A stretch of 64,000 nt of DNA from Sindora glabra (Eukaryota; Streptophyta; Magnoliopsida; Fabales; Fabaceae). The stretch's first letter is position 1. Every line of letters begins with the position of its first letter. The stretch spans positions 49,538,179 through 49,602,178 of the forward strand of contig CM035232.1 of NCBI GenBank assembly GCA_020226215.1, written 5' to 3'. A program made the position numbers and the translations under genes. Shown here piece after piece: positions 25,401-37,129 of this stretch. The notes under the pieces are model-generated. The model was given only the letters and a program-made list of their open reading frames with translations. It ran no database searches and was not told the origin of the DNA.

Positions 25401-26033
25401 CCTTGAAAATGTCAAATCTTCCCAGCAAGTTTAATTAGCTTCATAAGTTTATTGATAAAAAAAATGAGCAGAAAATCAAAGTTAGAGTTAGTCAAGCTAT
25501 GAAATGTCATCAATTTCAAATTAAATAATGAATTCATGAGTGTTGATATGGTATTCTTTGATGAAAAGGTTAGTTTAATAATATGTGATTACTATTATCA
25601 ATTTAGTTTCTTATATTTGCTAACATAGTTATCAAATGCAAAATGATCATATTAATGTAACAATCAAAAATGCAATTGCTCATGGTTTCATACAAATATT
25701 GATAAGAGGTTATATTTATTCAATTAGGAATTCCGAAGTGGTAACAAATTAGGTAAAATACAATGTTGTTATCCATGACTACATAATTAAGTCTTATGCC
25801 TTAACTATAATGAAGAAAGTAGAAAGATAATATTCCAAAACTTACCTAAACATATATCTAAGAACTTTCCTTTAATAAATTAAAAAGGAGATTTGACAAG
25901 AATACTTGTTTAAAGGGTATCATATATAAATTATATTCTTATGTCAAAATTCTTATTACGTATAATATCAATCTCTAAAATATGAGTATTCTTACAAATT
26001 CATGATACAAATGTTATAGAACTACTTAAAGGT
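25401..26033. other. Unassigned AT-rich DNA
   Basis: No open frame, motif or repeat structure that I could support. It forms the left flank of the copia element. Confidence 0.5.
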
Positions 26034-26038
26034 ATCTC

Positions 26039-26535
26039 TGTTGGTAAAAACTTTAATTGTGATAATGAAAAAATTCATTACAAAATCTAGATCTTTCATA
26101 TTTAATTATTAAAAAGAATAAAAAATACTAAATGTGCAAAACGTACCTAAATCCATGAAAATTTATAGGATTATAGTTTTATGGTTCTTGATCTTCCAAA
26201 TTGGTCCATATTAATTTTTTTAGAGAAAACATCTCTCTAGTTTTTAATGATAGAATATCAAAAAATAAAACCCTTATGCATAATTTGGGAACCATAATCT
26301 TTTATTTATTTTCTTCATTTTTTATTCCTAATTTGCTCATCATAAATGAGAAATAATACTTTTAGGTTTCTATATATAAAAGCTTGCATTTAATGAGATG
26401 ATTTAAACCCATTTAACCTCAAACTTTATTTAATCACTTTAATTTAGGCCAAACCTTATGATAATTGATAATATGAAATTATTATTCTTGTTTACACATA
26501 TACAAAATGTATATGTCTATTAAAAAAAGTAAATA
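26039..26535 (-). repeat. 3' LTR of the copia element
   Basis: Aligned end to end with 31582-32078. The plus strand starts TGTTGGTAAAAAC and shares blocks such as ATAGGATTATAGTTTTAT and the terminal ATATGTCTATTAAAAAAA. Confidence 0.85.
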
Positions 26536-26556
26536 ATCTTTTTCTTGGATGTTGTA
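26536..26556 (-). other. Polypurine tract of the copia element
   Basis: On the minus strand the sequence directly before the 3' LTR is CATCCAAGAAAAAGAT, purine-rich as expected for plus-strand priming. Confidence 0.5.
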
Positions 26557-26905
26557 TTTGTATACTTTATAATTGCATATTACAATACAACCTTATGAGC
26601 CCAAAAATTACTATTATTACCAGAATCATCTTTAATCAATCTAGTCCATCAATCATATTAATATAGGATCAAAGTGACCTTCAATACAATCAATAACATG
26701 GATAAAGCATGGATGTGTAGCATAAAAATTACATGCAATGTGATCTTAATATGGTTATTTCTAAACAATGCATCTTATTCCTTAGTGTGATCAAACTAAA
26801 AAAGATTACAGTATAACTATACAAAATCTTCATTTTAAAGTAAATAATCATAAAATATCCATAAACATATCTATAAATAAAAGCACCTATCAATACAAAC
26901 TCCCA

Positions 26906-27180
26906 TTAAACTAGCATATCATTAAGTGATACCACACTTATATGAGTAATGTACTTATAAAAAACCTTAGATGCTAAGATTCTAGTAAACAGATCCACAA
27001 TCATGAAGTTTGTTCCAATATGCTCTATAGATATTTGACTACTCTGTACTCTTTCTTTAATAACTATAAACTTAATGTCTATGTGTTTTGACTTTGATGA
27101 ACTCCTATTATTGTTGGAATATAACATTACTGACTTATTGTCACAAAATAACTTTAATGGTCTTTCAATACCATTTATAA
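26906..27180 (-). pseudogene. Copia RNase H C-terminal remnant
   Basis: The 73-codon frame (26906-27127) contains Asn-Asn-Arg-Ser-Ser-Ser-Lys-Ser-Lys-His-Ile-Asp-Ile-Lys, then Val-Ile-Lys-Glu-Arg-Val-Gln and Ile-Glu-His-Ile-Gly-Thr-Asn-Phe-Met-Ile-Val-Asp. This is the conserved end of the copia RNase H, including its His and Asp positions. Confidence 0.8.
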
Positions 27181-27860
27181 TTTGTGGCCTAGTGACAAAA
27201 TTTTATAATTGTATCCTAAGATTAGATATCTCATAACATGTTATAAATTTACCTACCATGATGGAAGAAGCTATGAGTGTTTGCTTAGCACTATTCCAAA
27301 AAATAGCTCCTTGAACAAGCAAGTAGATATAACCTAAAGTGGATTTATGATTGTTTTAGCATCTTGTAAAATCAAAGTTGGAATACCTACTAAACACTAA
27401 TTGATTTGATCTCATATATATGAATCTAGCATTTTATTCTCAAGAAATATCTTATGACTTTTTTGGTTGCTTTCCAATGATACATATCTAGATTGCTTAA
27501 GTATCTACCTAACATCCTAACAACGTACGTAATATCTAAACACATGCAAACTTGAATATACATCGAACTTCCCCTAAGCTTATGGTATATGCAATCATCA
27601 ATTGCATTCATTTGAAAACTAAAGGAGATGATAACTTGATGAAAATAGTAATACCATTGACAGGAAGTCTCCTTAAGCATATAAATAGATTTCTCCACTT
27701 TTAAAAGTTAAAACTTTCAATAACATGACAAAAGTTAATTGGATCATCTTGCACCATTCCAATGTCCACCTTATAATCTTGGAGAAAGATGACATAATCA
27801 TTTAGAATCATATTTCTCCTCTCTTTAATGGAATTTTCTTAATAGCATTTGTTCTTGAGG
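27181..27860 (-). pseudogene. Copia reverse transcriptase remnant with catalytic-core deletion
   Basis: Frame 27426-27698 begins Lys-Ser-Ile-Tyr-Met-Leu-Lys-Glu-Thr-Ser-x-Gln-Trp-Tyr, the block upstream of the catalytic site. It then runs from Cys-Ile-Tyr-His-Lys-Leu-Arg-Gly-Ser directly to Met-Tyr-Ile-Gln-Val-Cys, followed by Leu-Asp-Ile-Thr-Tyr-Val-Val-x-Met-Leu-Gly-Arg-Tyr. In intact copia RTs these two parts are separated by roughly a hundred residues containing Tyr-Val-Asp-Asp. The joint implies a clean internal deletion of the active site. Confidence 0.8.
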
Positions 27861-28059
27861 TTGTTAACTTTGTTCTTAAAAAATAATCTGTTAACCTTAA
27901 TTTGGGAAATTTTCAATAATGTCACGTGGTCTTGGAGTTACTTCTTAAGCAATGTTAGGAATTGAAGCCTAATTATGGTCAATAATAATCATAGGAAGAG
28001 AAACAAATTCCTCTTTAAAGATGAGGTTTTTTAACCTTATCTCACCCTTAAACTTAAGA

Positions 28060-28840
28060 TCTTTAAAAAATCGAGCATTTCACATCTGAAAGAAAAACTT
28101 AATAATGGGTTCATAAAACTTGTATCCTTAAGACCATTTAGAGCACCGAATAAAATGGTTGTTAAATATTTTTTAGTCCAATTTCTTGTTTCATTTGTCC
28201 TTTAAGGCCTAACCTTAGCTAAACAACCTTAGACGCATAGATATTTTTTGCTAGGCTTCTTGCCTATCCATAATTCATAAGGGCTTTTAGCCATTGCCTT
28301 GGTTAAAACTCTATTAAGGATGTAAGTTGTGGTCTTTAATGCCTCTCCTTAGTGACTCTTGTAAGGTAGTATGACTTATCATACTCCTAACTACATCCTT
28401 TAGGAATCTGGCAATTGTTTCTGGATGTTGTTCATCTAACTCATCATATCTACTATAGTGTTCACTACCATGGTTTGACATGATGCATTTAATATTTTTG
28501 TTAAGTTAATTCTCAACATCAACTTTAAAAGTCTTAAACATGTCTAATGCTTAAGATTTCTTATGAATGAGATAAAGGTATTTGTAACATAAAAATTTGT
28601 CTATAAATATAATAAAATATTATTGACTATTCACAGAAGCTGTGGGGAATGAACTATAAATGTCTATATGTATTAGTTTTAAGACTAAGACATCTAAAGA
28701 TCTCTTGTCACCTAATCTTCTTATGTTTGTTTATTTCCCCTTGATGCAATCAACATTGACTTCAAAAGTCTGACAAATTTAAAGGATCAAGAATTCCATT
28801 TGTTGTAAGTTTTTAAATTCTTTGTTAAGAGATATGCCTT
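28060..28840 (-). pseudogene. Copia integrase remnant
   Basis: Minus-strand translation with frame changes shows a Cys-Ile-Lys-Gly-Lys block (near 28745), Leu-Ile-His-Ile-Asp-Ile-Tyr (first catalytic Asp), Tyr-Phe-Ile-Ile-Phe-Ile-Asp-Lys-Phe, then Gln-His-Pro-Glu-Thr-Ile-Ala-Arg. It continues Val-Val-Arg-Ser-Met-Ile-Ser-His-Thr-Thr-Leu and Lys-Ser-Pro-Tyr-Glu-Leu-Trp-Ile-Gly-Lys-Lys-Pro (near 28255-28290). The order and spacing fit a copia integrase with its downstream Pro-Tyr-Glu-Leu-Trp motif. Confidence 0.8.
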
Positions 28841-29480
28841 AAATGTTTGTGCTAAAGTGATACAAAATTTTCATTGGTTAATTTTCTTTTAGTGCCACAT
28901 GAATTAACATGTGGGGTTTCATTAAATAAGGTAACCATATAAGTATATAAAGGTTATCATATCTAGATAAAGAACTAAAACTAATAAGCTTCGAATCATG
29001 AAAAAGACTAAATTGACTATTTCTAAAAGAACAAGAGTAACCAAATTTATCCAATATAGAAATAGAAACCAAATTCTATGTAAATGATAGTACAATATAA
29101 GTCTAATTCAAATCCAAATATAATAAAATCTTTAACAACGCTCTAAAAGTCCTAATTGCCCAAACTTTACCTAGCTTGCCATCATCCATATAGATGTATC
29201 TTTTACTATCACTCAACTTTCAATAACTTAGGCAACCCTGCATAGACACATTTATATGAGTAGTAGCATTGGAATCTACCTACAAAGTATGTCCAGGAAC
29301 TAAAGTTAAATTAACGTTAAAAAAACCAAATTAAGAAGCATGTCTTTCTTTACATGCTAAGCATGATATTTGATATATTATTTCTTCTTATAAGAAGTAT
29401 TTCCATAGAAGTAGCAACCAAATTCCTTAGTTTGCCATTTTTGCTCCTTATGTTACTTCTTCTGTAATGAAGCAACCACA
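28841..29480 (-). pseudogene. Copia region between gag and integrase, degenerate
   Basis: This interval should hold the protease and start of integrase. The 64-codon frame at 28878-29072 is open but I cannot match it to a defined motif. Near 29270 an Asp-Ser-Asn-Ala-Thr-Thr-type minus-strand reading may be the protease active-site remnant, but that is uncertain. Confidence 0.4.
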
Positions 29481-30115
29481 ACTTCCTTATCATTTTTCTT
29501 CTTCTTGTTATTATCTTTAAATGTTGAAGCTAGATGAGTGCTTTTAATCTTTTCTTGCTTCAATCTCCTTTTTTCTTATACACAATGTGAAATAAGCTCA
29601 TCAAGAGTCCATCTCTCCTTTTAGTGATTATAACTAATCTTGAATTAACTGAATTATGTAGGAAAAGAGATAAGAACTAAATGGACAAGTAAGTCCTTAG
29701 ACAACTCTAACTTTAGTGCTTTTAGTTTTTATGCTAGATGAGACATTTACAAATGCACTTCCTAATGTTCCCTTTGCCTTTATACCTCATGGAAATAAGA
29801 CTCCATTGAAAGGTACTTGTATTCACTTTTTCATTTTTGGAAAGATGTTTCTCAAGTTCTTTAAGAAACAATTTAGCATCATTCTCATCAAACATTGTAC
29901 CCTTGAAAGTTTCTAGAGTTACATGTTTTATGATCATAAGACCATATGATTTAAGCATTCTCACTTTTCCAAATCCCTCTTAGCATAAGAGGAAATTGCA
30001 TCCATAAAAGTAGAGGGTCACTTATCCTGAAGAGCAAGGTCTAGATCTATATAACCAAGAATGATCATGAAATTCTCTTTCTAATTTAAAGTTTGTTCCA
30101 TTAAGCATGGAGGTG
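29481..30115 (-). pseudogene. Copia gag remnant
   Basis: Starts near 30110 with a Met-Leu-Asn-Gly-Thr-Asn-Phe-Lys block, followed by Leu-Asp-Leu-Ala-Leu. The frame 29734-29964 has Glu-Thr-Phe-Lys-Gly-Thr-Met, then Ala-Lys-Leu-Phe-Leu-Lys-Glu-Leu-Glu-Lys and Ser-Met-Arg-Tyr-Lys-Gly-Lys-Gly-Asn-Ile-Arg, typical of copia gag (UBN2-type domain). Near 29690 Asp-Leu-Leu-Val-His-Leu-Val-Leu-Ile-Ser and near 29610 Thr-Leu-Asp-Glu-Leu-Ile-Ser-His-Cys complete the pattern. A near-identical copy of its upstream part lies after the gap (60299-60755). Confidence 0.8.
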
Positions 30116-30737
30116 AAATTAATATTTATAGATGTTGAAGTAGCAAAAGCATTCATTGAATCCAGAGCAAAATAAACAAAGCAACAAGCTTATAAATTAA
30201 AATTTGAATTCAACTTGATTAACAAATTCAAATAATAGCAAGTCTCATCACAAGATACCTAGCATAACATTGAAATTTTGTCTTTGGATAGAAAAATTAA
30301 CTTATAAGTGGTACTTTTAGTGTAAAAATCAAATATTGACAATAAATTCCTGTCAAGTAATAAACTTTTCTTTAGACTGACTTAATATTCATATGAAAAA
30401 TATGATAATTGTCATATACTTATTGCTGCAAGTATATTTGAATTTTGGCCAAATAACAACCTTCTTTTGGGCTAGTCATTACCCACATAAAACCTAAACT
30501 CATAACCATCTTAATATTTCAAATTAATCAATCTACACAAGAGAGGTTACCTTGGTAATATGTTATTTCAATCAATAAATTTAAAATATCAAACACCCAA
30601 AAATAAAGAATAAAATATGTCAAAATTCAACTCTGGATCTATAACTATATATAATCTATCAATCTAAATTTGTAAAATAGTATAAACATTGACATCATAT
30701 ATATCCTGAATATCACTAACATACATATATATACATG

Positions 30738-30790
<53 letters not shown>

Positions 30791-31566
30791 ATATATATGT
30801 ATGTATATATATATATTTCTGTATCCTAATATGTATAAGTTTATAAGACAAGATGGTAATAAAAATGCAAACTATTTTATGTTGGATTTTTTTGTAACAA
30901 GAGACTAATATATATATAATTTGGCTTGAGATTGTCGGGTAGAATATGAGGTAGTCCTTGAAAATCCTAATTTCTCATATATTATATGATTTTTTAAGTA
31001 ATCTCTATTCAACGTCTATTTGTAAAGCTAAGTGGCCTCACATAACTCAAACTTTGGACTAATTAGCACAACGAACACACATCCTTGTATTACCCATTAT
31101 ATATGTTTTTGAACAACATGCAATCCTTTAAATTGTATCTTCAACATGCATTCAAAGCATATATAAAATTACAAACATCATATATCCTTAACATAGAGGC
31201 TGTATATAAAATTTCAATATATATATATAGAACTTCATAAATTTCAACACAGATTCAAAACATCACGAACATAGCAACTGATTTATGTATAAAAAGGACA
31301 TCATAAGTACAAAGTATGCTGAATCCAAAATAATGAACCTATTATATCCATATAGATGTATATCAATCCATATATATGTGTGTGTATTTGTTTACAGCTA
31401 AACACGTGCATATAATTCTATATATATCAAAATGCAATAATGTTAACCCCAACATCAAACCATGATTCAAACACCAATAATAACACACAATTAGACTTTA
31501 TCCAAATAATAGTAATCAAATCATAAGCCAAATTAATAAATTTTCTTCTTAATAATTTAACATGAA
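30116..31566 (-). other. Copia 5' leader with AT microsatellites
   Basis: Non-coding interval between the 5' LTR and gag of the minus-strand element. It holds a TA-rich microsatellite at about 30744-30817 with ATGTATGT interruptions; the repetitive open frame there is not a gene. Its length (about 1.45 kb) is long for a copia leader, so it may include unrecognised insertions. Confidence 0.55.
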
Positions 31567-31580
31567 AGCTCTAATATCAA
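31567..31580 (-). other. Primer-binding site, initiator Met-tRNA type
   Basis: On the minus strand the bases just inside the 5' LTR read TTGATATTAGAGC, a degenerate form of TGGTATCAGAGC, the standard copia primer site complementary to initiator Met-tRNA. Confidence 0.7.
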
Positions 31581-31581
31581 T

Positions 31582-32078
31582 TGTTAGTAAAAACATTAAT
31601 TATGATAATGATAAAATCTATTATCAAAATTCAAATCTTTAATATGTAATTATAAACAATAATAAAAATTACTAGATGTTAAAGTATATTTGGATCCACA
31701 AGAATTAATAGGATTATAGTTTTATAGTTCATGATCTTTCAAATTAGTGTAGATCAAATTTCTAGAGAAAACCTTTATCTATTTTTTAATGATATGATAT
31801 CAGAAAATAAAACCATAACGCACAATTAGGATATCATATCATTTTATTTAATTTATTTATTTATCTTATTCCTAATTCGTACATCATAATAAGAAATAGG
31901 ACTTTTAGGTCTTTATGTATAAAAGCACATACTTAATAAGATAATTTATACTCATTTATTCTTAAACTTTATTTGATCACTTTAATTTGGAATAAACTTT
32001 ATAATAATCTATAATAGACAATTATTATTGTTATTTACACATATATACAATGCATATGTCCATTAAAAAAATCCAACA
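31582..32078 (-). repeat. 5' LTR of the copia element
   Basis: On the minus strand it starts TGTTGGATTTTTTTAATGG (32078) and ends with ACTAACA at 31582. It pairs with 26039-26535. The primer site abuts it and the ATCTC target duplication follows it. Confidence 0.85.
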
Positions 32079-32310
32079 ATCTCTCCTATTTAAAAAATGC
32101 TGATACATAGTGTATCAATGAAAAAAAGAGTCATAAAGATACAAGATAAGGGCTTAGGTAAGTAATAACAAAAAATTCTTATGTATATAAAATATTGCTC
32201 TTTGATATCTTTTATTAATTTTTAAGGATAACTTTAAAATTACATGGGAATGACAATCAAAGCCACATTATAAGGTATACTGGTGGAAGCACTTACAAGA
32301 GAATACTTGG

Positions 32311-32338
32311 ATCAAAATTCTACCAAAAGAATTTTGAT
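32311..32338. other. Perfect inverted repeat, 11-bp arms
   Basis: ATCAAAATTCT and its exact complement are separated by six bases. It lies just before the AT-rich satellite block and is followed by a second short palindrome AACAATTGTT. It may be a terminus of a small element; no family is assigned. Confidence 0.5.
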
Positions 32339-32378
32339 TTAACAATTGTTAAATAATTTGCTCCAAAATTTGAGAACG

Positions 32379-33480
32379 TTGACACATGTCTAGCTAATAA
32401 TATACAAATTGTATATGCTTATTTATAAGACTATCGAAACTATTTTATGAATTAAGATAATAAAAAAAATATTAGCATCAATTCAATATGCATTAAGTGA
32501 ATAATGTTTTAATGAATAAATATATGCAGTTAATTAGTTATAAAAATAATTATATAAATCTTTATGAATGTAAACTATTGTTATAATTACATTAAAATTA
32601 TAAATAAATGATTATGAAAAGATAATATAAGTGAATTTGTCTTAGTAAATTATTAGCAAGTACTAAAAATAATAATGAGATAATTTAATTAATTATAATG
32701 ATTAAATTATTTTTATTATTTTCAATAATGATAAAAATATTCAAATTAATTCATGATGCATTAAATGAATATTGTTTAATTAAAAATTATATGAAATTAA
32801 TCATATATAAAATCAAAATTTTATAAATCTTTATAAATGTAAATTGCTACTACAATTAAATTTAAACAATCGAAGTTATAAGTAAAGGATAATGAAAACA
32901 CAATAAAATTGATTTCCTAATAATGAATTATTAATAAACATAAAAAAATAATGATTAAATTATTTTAATTAATTGAGATAATATAAAGATTTAAATTAGT
33001 TCATTATAAAATAAGAAAATATGACTTTAATATTTAATTATATGCATTTAATCAATTATAAAATCCTAATACTAAAAATATGTTTTAATTGATAATTATA
33101 TGTAATTAATTAGTTATAAAAATAACTTTATACATCTTTATGGCAATCAGCTATTGCTACAATTACATTAAAACAACTAAAATTATAATTATAGGATTAT
33201 GAAAAGGTAATATATGTGAATTCCTAATAATGAATTATTAGCAAGCACTAAAAATAATAATGGGTGATAATTTAATTGATAGTAATTATTAAACTATTTT
33301 GATTATTTTTTATAATGATAAAAAATATTAGAATTAATTCAATATGCATTAGGAAAATACTATTTTAATTAATAGCTATATATAACTAATCAGTTGTAAA
33401 ATCATAATTTTATAAATTTTTATAAATGTAAATTACTATTATAGTTAAATTAAAACAATCGAAGTTATAAATATTGGTAA
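32379..33480. repeat. AT-rich satellite-like tandem array, about 280-bp unit
   Basis: Starts with GTTGACACATGTC. Similar blocks recur near 32480, 32757, 33010 and 33335: ATTCAATATGCATTA-like start, a TTAATTAGTTATAAAAAT segment, AAATCTTTATGAATGTAAA, TTACATTAAAA, GATTATGAAAAG, then AATTATTAGCAAG. About 3.5 diverged units are present. The array is copied again at 63024-64000. Confidence 0.6.
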
Positions 33481-34650
33481 TTTATAAATGTTAATGACTT
33501 TTCAAAGGTTTAATTTTTTAGAAAAGCTAGTTCAAAATGGTATATGAACGAAAACCCTAAGTAGATTTATTAATGAACTTTTCATAGTAATCTTATATAT
33601 ATAAAGAATCAAAGATAATTCTTGAGTTTGAATTAGCGAACAAATAAATTTCCTTTTGTTTTAGAAAGTTTTGAAAAGACATGAGTGTTTGCAATAAATT
33701 TCTAGTGAAAAGTTATATTTATTCAATAATTATAAATAAAGCTTTCTACTGAAATATTCTAACTACTTCAGGTAGAAGAATTTTATGTTGTGTTATATCC
33801 TAGGGTATAAAAACCTTCAAAAAAGTGTAATACATACCTTAAAATTATTTCCCTTTTGTTTCACCTCTTGTTATTATTTTCTTATCACTCCATCTTTACC
33901 CCTACTTTTACTAACAATCTAAAAGTTTTTATGATTGATAATAAGATATATCAAATCAAAATTTGTAGATCGATTGATGAAAATTTTAACATATCAAAAT
34001 TGCAAAAAATGCAAAATGACATTTGTTTGTTTTAACAAGTAATTGGAATGATTTGAAGGAATGCATTAAGGCAAATTTGTGAAGAAGAGAGATAAGTAAT
34101 GATACAAAGGTATCAAGACCAAAAATATATATTTGGATATTATTTATGCTCTATGTTGTTCTCCTTAAATGAACAAGTACACATTTCATTATTTCTTTAA
34201 TTTTTCAATATATATCATTTATGGATTGATTTTGATATTTTTGTGTATTATTTTATATCTAATTTGATGATATAAAATAAAATATATTTTATGTTAAGTA
34301 TATAATATATAATATGATTATTTATGAAATCTAATTAATTATTATTTAAAAATAATTAATTGAATATGATGGAATAACAAAGATATGACTTATTATCTAT
34401 CTATCGATTCACGATGCCTATTTGCCACACGTGTGTCATCTTTTTAATCCTTAATTTCCTGCCCAAATTTTGCTCAGTTCTCAATTTATTTTGTCTTCTT
34501 GTGCTTTCAGTTTTGTTTGAGTTGCTAAGTTATGTACTTTCTTTGACATTTATTGGCCTTGTAATGCTTGGTTATTTATGCTTTTTTATTTACCTTTTTA
34601 TATTATATATTTATTACTTATTCTTATTTATTTATTATTTATTTGGTGCT
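33481..34650. other. Unassigned AT-rich DNA
   Basis: No coding motif or clear repeat. The 119-codon frame starting at 34414 is dominated by Leu/Phe/Tyr from T-rich sequence and runs into a MITE, so I do not treat it as a gene. Confidence 0.5.
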
Positions 34651-34801
34651 TTCTATGTTACCTCCGTGGGTTTGGAACCCATGGGTATGTGGCAAAATAC
34701 AAGCCATTGGATGAGTGAAGCCATTGACTTGGTCAATTCATCCAATGACTTAAATTTAACCACATCCCCATGACTTCAAAACCCATGGAGGTAACATAGA
34801 A
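34651..34801. mobile_element. MITE with long terminal inverted repeats, 151 bp
   Basis: The left end TTCTATGTTACCTCC is the exact complement of the right end GGAGGTAACATAGAA. Pairing continues inward with mismatches (GTGGGTTTGGAA against TTCAAAACCCAT, and GCCATTGGATGAGTGAA against TTCATCCAATGACT). Nearly the whole element folds into one hairpin. No target duplication longer than 2 bases is evident, so the superfamily is unclear. Confidence 0.75.
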
Positions 34802-34979
34802 TTCCCCTATTTATTTTGTTTTATTTCTTTCTTGTTCTTTGTTTATTGTTTTTTTCTCTTTCTATCCAACTTTCCTGCAGATCTGAAGTTACTGTTTCTC
34901 TCTTTGCTAATTTCTATCTTTTCCAATTCTATTTTTAGATTGTTTGCATTTTATATTGCAAGGCTTGGCCGCAATTTAT

Positions 34980-36480
34980 TTTGAAGTTTTATAAACTGAT
35001 TTATATAATTAAGCATTTTATTTTATTGAATTATTTAAAATTTAAAATTTTTATTATTTCATAATTGAGGTATTATTTTTTACTTTTTATTTATTTTATT
35101 ACATGTTTCTATTTTTTTACTTTTATATTCATTTTTATTATTGACAGTTCAAATGATAATATTACTAAGTAATGTAAATATAACATAATATATTTTATTT
35201 TTATTATAAATAAACTAATTCAACTATTTTATTTTTTAGGTTAACTCTATTGTTTACTGCTCAAACAATAATATAAATATAATATGATGTATTTAAATTT
35301 TGTTTATATTTTAATAATATTAATTTTAAACATATTCCAAAATAAATATGTATCAATTAAGATTTTCATAAGTATTTACAGTTCACACACAATCTCTTTT
35401 CCTTTTATCTACTTTATTGTATGCTTTTTCCTTTATTAACTTTTGCTCGCTCCTATTATTTACAATTTAAATATTAATATTATTAAATAATATAAATATA
35501 ACACAATATATCACTAAATAGTATAAATATAATACAACATATTTTTATTTTCCATTGCTTAAGTCATATTTTAATTCATAAATAATATTTTACTTTAGTC
35601 ATTTTTATAATATTTTATAATAAAACTAATTTAAATATTTTATTTTATTGAATTACCTAATAATTTTTATTTTTAATTCTTATTATTTCATAATTGATGC
35701 ATTATTTTTCTTTTTATTTATTCCATTATATATTTTTATTTTTTAAATTTTTTATATTTACCCCCATTATTTACAGCTACAAATAATAATAATAATTTTC
35801 TTAAATAATAACATAAATAAACATTAGAAGGAAGGAAAATAGTATATGCATTATAAAATAATATAAAATTTAATTAAAAATATAATATGTAATTAAATAA
35901 TTTAATTAAATTTGATTAATAACACATTTATAATATTTTATAATAAAATAATTACATAATTGTTAGCATAAATGATAACTATTAAAGTAAATACAATAGC
36001 AAAGAATAAGTATTATTTTATTAAATAATAACAAAAATGAACATAGAAAAGAAGATGAATAGTTCGTGATTATAAAATAGTATAAGAATTAAAAAAATAA
36101 TATGTAGCTAAATAATTAAAGTAAATTAAAAATTTATTTATAATATTTTATAATCAAATAAAATACTTATTTATTAGAATAAATAATAACTATTAATATA
36201 AATATAGCAACAAATAATAAGTATTATTTTATTACATAATAACAGGAATGAGTGCAGAAAAGAAGGAGAATAATAATTTAATTAAATTAGATTAATAAAT
36301 CATTTATATTATTTTATAATAAAATAAAATAAAGAAATAATATATTCTTATCATAACAGCAATTTGAAATAAAAATAATTATATCACAATCCCAATTATT
36401 TTAATATTATAAAAATCTTATATTTATAACATTAAAAATTAATATATATATACACACACCCCAACAAATGAATTTTTAAC
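34980..36480. repeat. AT-rich diverged repeats (about 620-bp and 218-bp periods)
   Basis: The block around 34985-35290 (TTTTATTTTATTGAATTA, then TTATTTCATAATTGA, then a CATTATTTACAG-like box) recurs at about 35600-35830. From about 35826 a shorter unit repeats about 2.5 times near 35826, 36048 and 36263 (AACATAGAAAAGAAG, AAAATAATATGTA, AATATTTTATAAT, AATAAGTATTATTTTATTA). No coding potential. Confidence 0.5.
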
Positions 36481-37129
36481 TAATATTATTGAAACAGAGT
36501 TTGGTCTCTATCATGTGTTTTTCCTAAGATGTATCGTCTTGCCATATGATGTCACGAAATGCAATATTTTTCCTTCTGTTTTAACTATGCAGTACTTTAA
36601 AAAAAAAAAATCACATCTTCTATTGAATCAACTAACAACCTTTACCACTAAATAAATTTTAAAATCTTCTAACTTAAAGACATTTTACTCATGCTTTTAC
36701 CTTTTTTTAAAGGTTTCATGATAATTACTAATTTTATTATATATATGTATATGTCCGTATGTAATATACAATGGTACAAATTTTTTATAATATATATTAA
36801 TTAGTCAAACCAACAAATAAACCTTAATAAAAAAAATGATTCTTTACTTAAATTTTATCTTTACATGTATTGCATAATACTATATGAGTTAATTGAAAGA
36901 AAAAAAATTAATTTCATTTTCACACTTATTACATAACAACCAATTTTCACACTTGTTACATAACAACCAAAATAAATAAATTTTATTCAAATTTTATTTC
37001 ATGATAAATTAAATGCAAGGCATGTGCAAGGTTACTAGTTCTTTATAAATAGAAAGAAAGCTTGTAAATTAAAAATATGTACATTGTTAAATTCTCACAT
37101 TTTGAAGAAGTATTTTGAATGAAAAATAT
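36481..37129. other. AT-rich DNA ending in a possible Helitron 3' terminus
   Basis: Mostly unassigned. At 37014-37038 the sequence GCAAGGCATGTGCAAGG followed by TTACTAGT resembles the hairpin plus CTAGT end of plant Helitrons. The hairpin is imperfect and no paired 5' end was identified. Confidence 0.35.

Larger units (their letters stand above)
26034..32083 (-). mobile_element. Complete but inactive Ty1/copia retrotransposon with target duplication
   Basis: Two LTRs of equal length (26039-26535 and 31582-32078, 497 bp each, visibly diverged) flank degenerate gag, integrase and RT-RNase H read on the minus strand. The domain order, integrase before RT, defines Ty1/copia. ATCTC occurs at 26034-26038 and again at 32079-32083, a perfect 5-bp target duplication. 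A Met-tRNA-type primer site lies inside the 5' LTR and a purine-rich tract precedes the 3' LTR. Stops, frameshifts and a deletion of the RT catalytic core make it inactive. Confidence 0.88.

Noticed and set aside
30645..30851. 68-codon frame rich in Tyr-Ile
   Set aside because: It is a TA microsatellite in the copia leader.
34414..34773. 119-codon hydrophobic open frame
   Set aside because: Its Leu/Phe/Tyr content follows from T-rich DNA and its C-terminus is the MITE; there is no motif, intron signal or second copy to support a protein.
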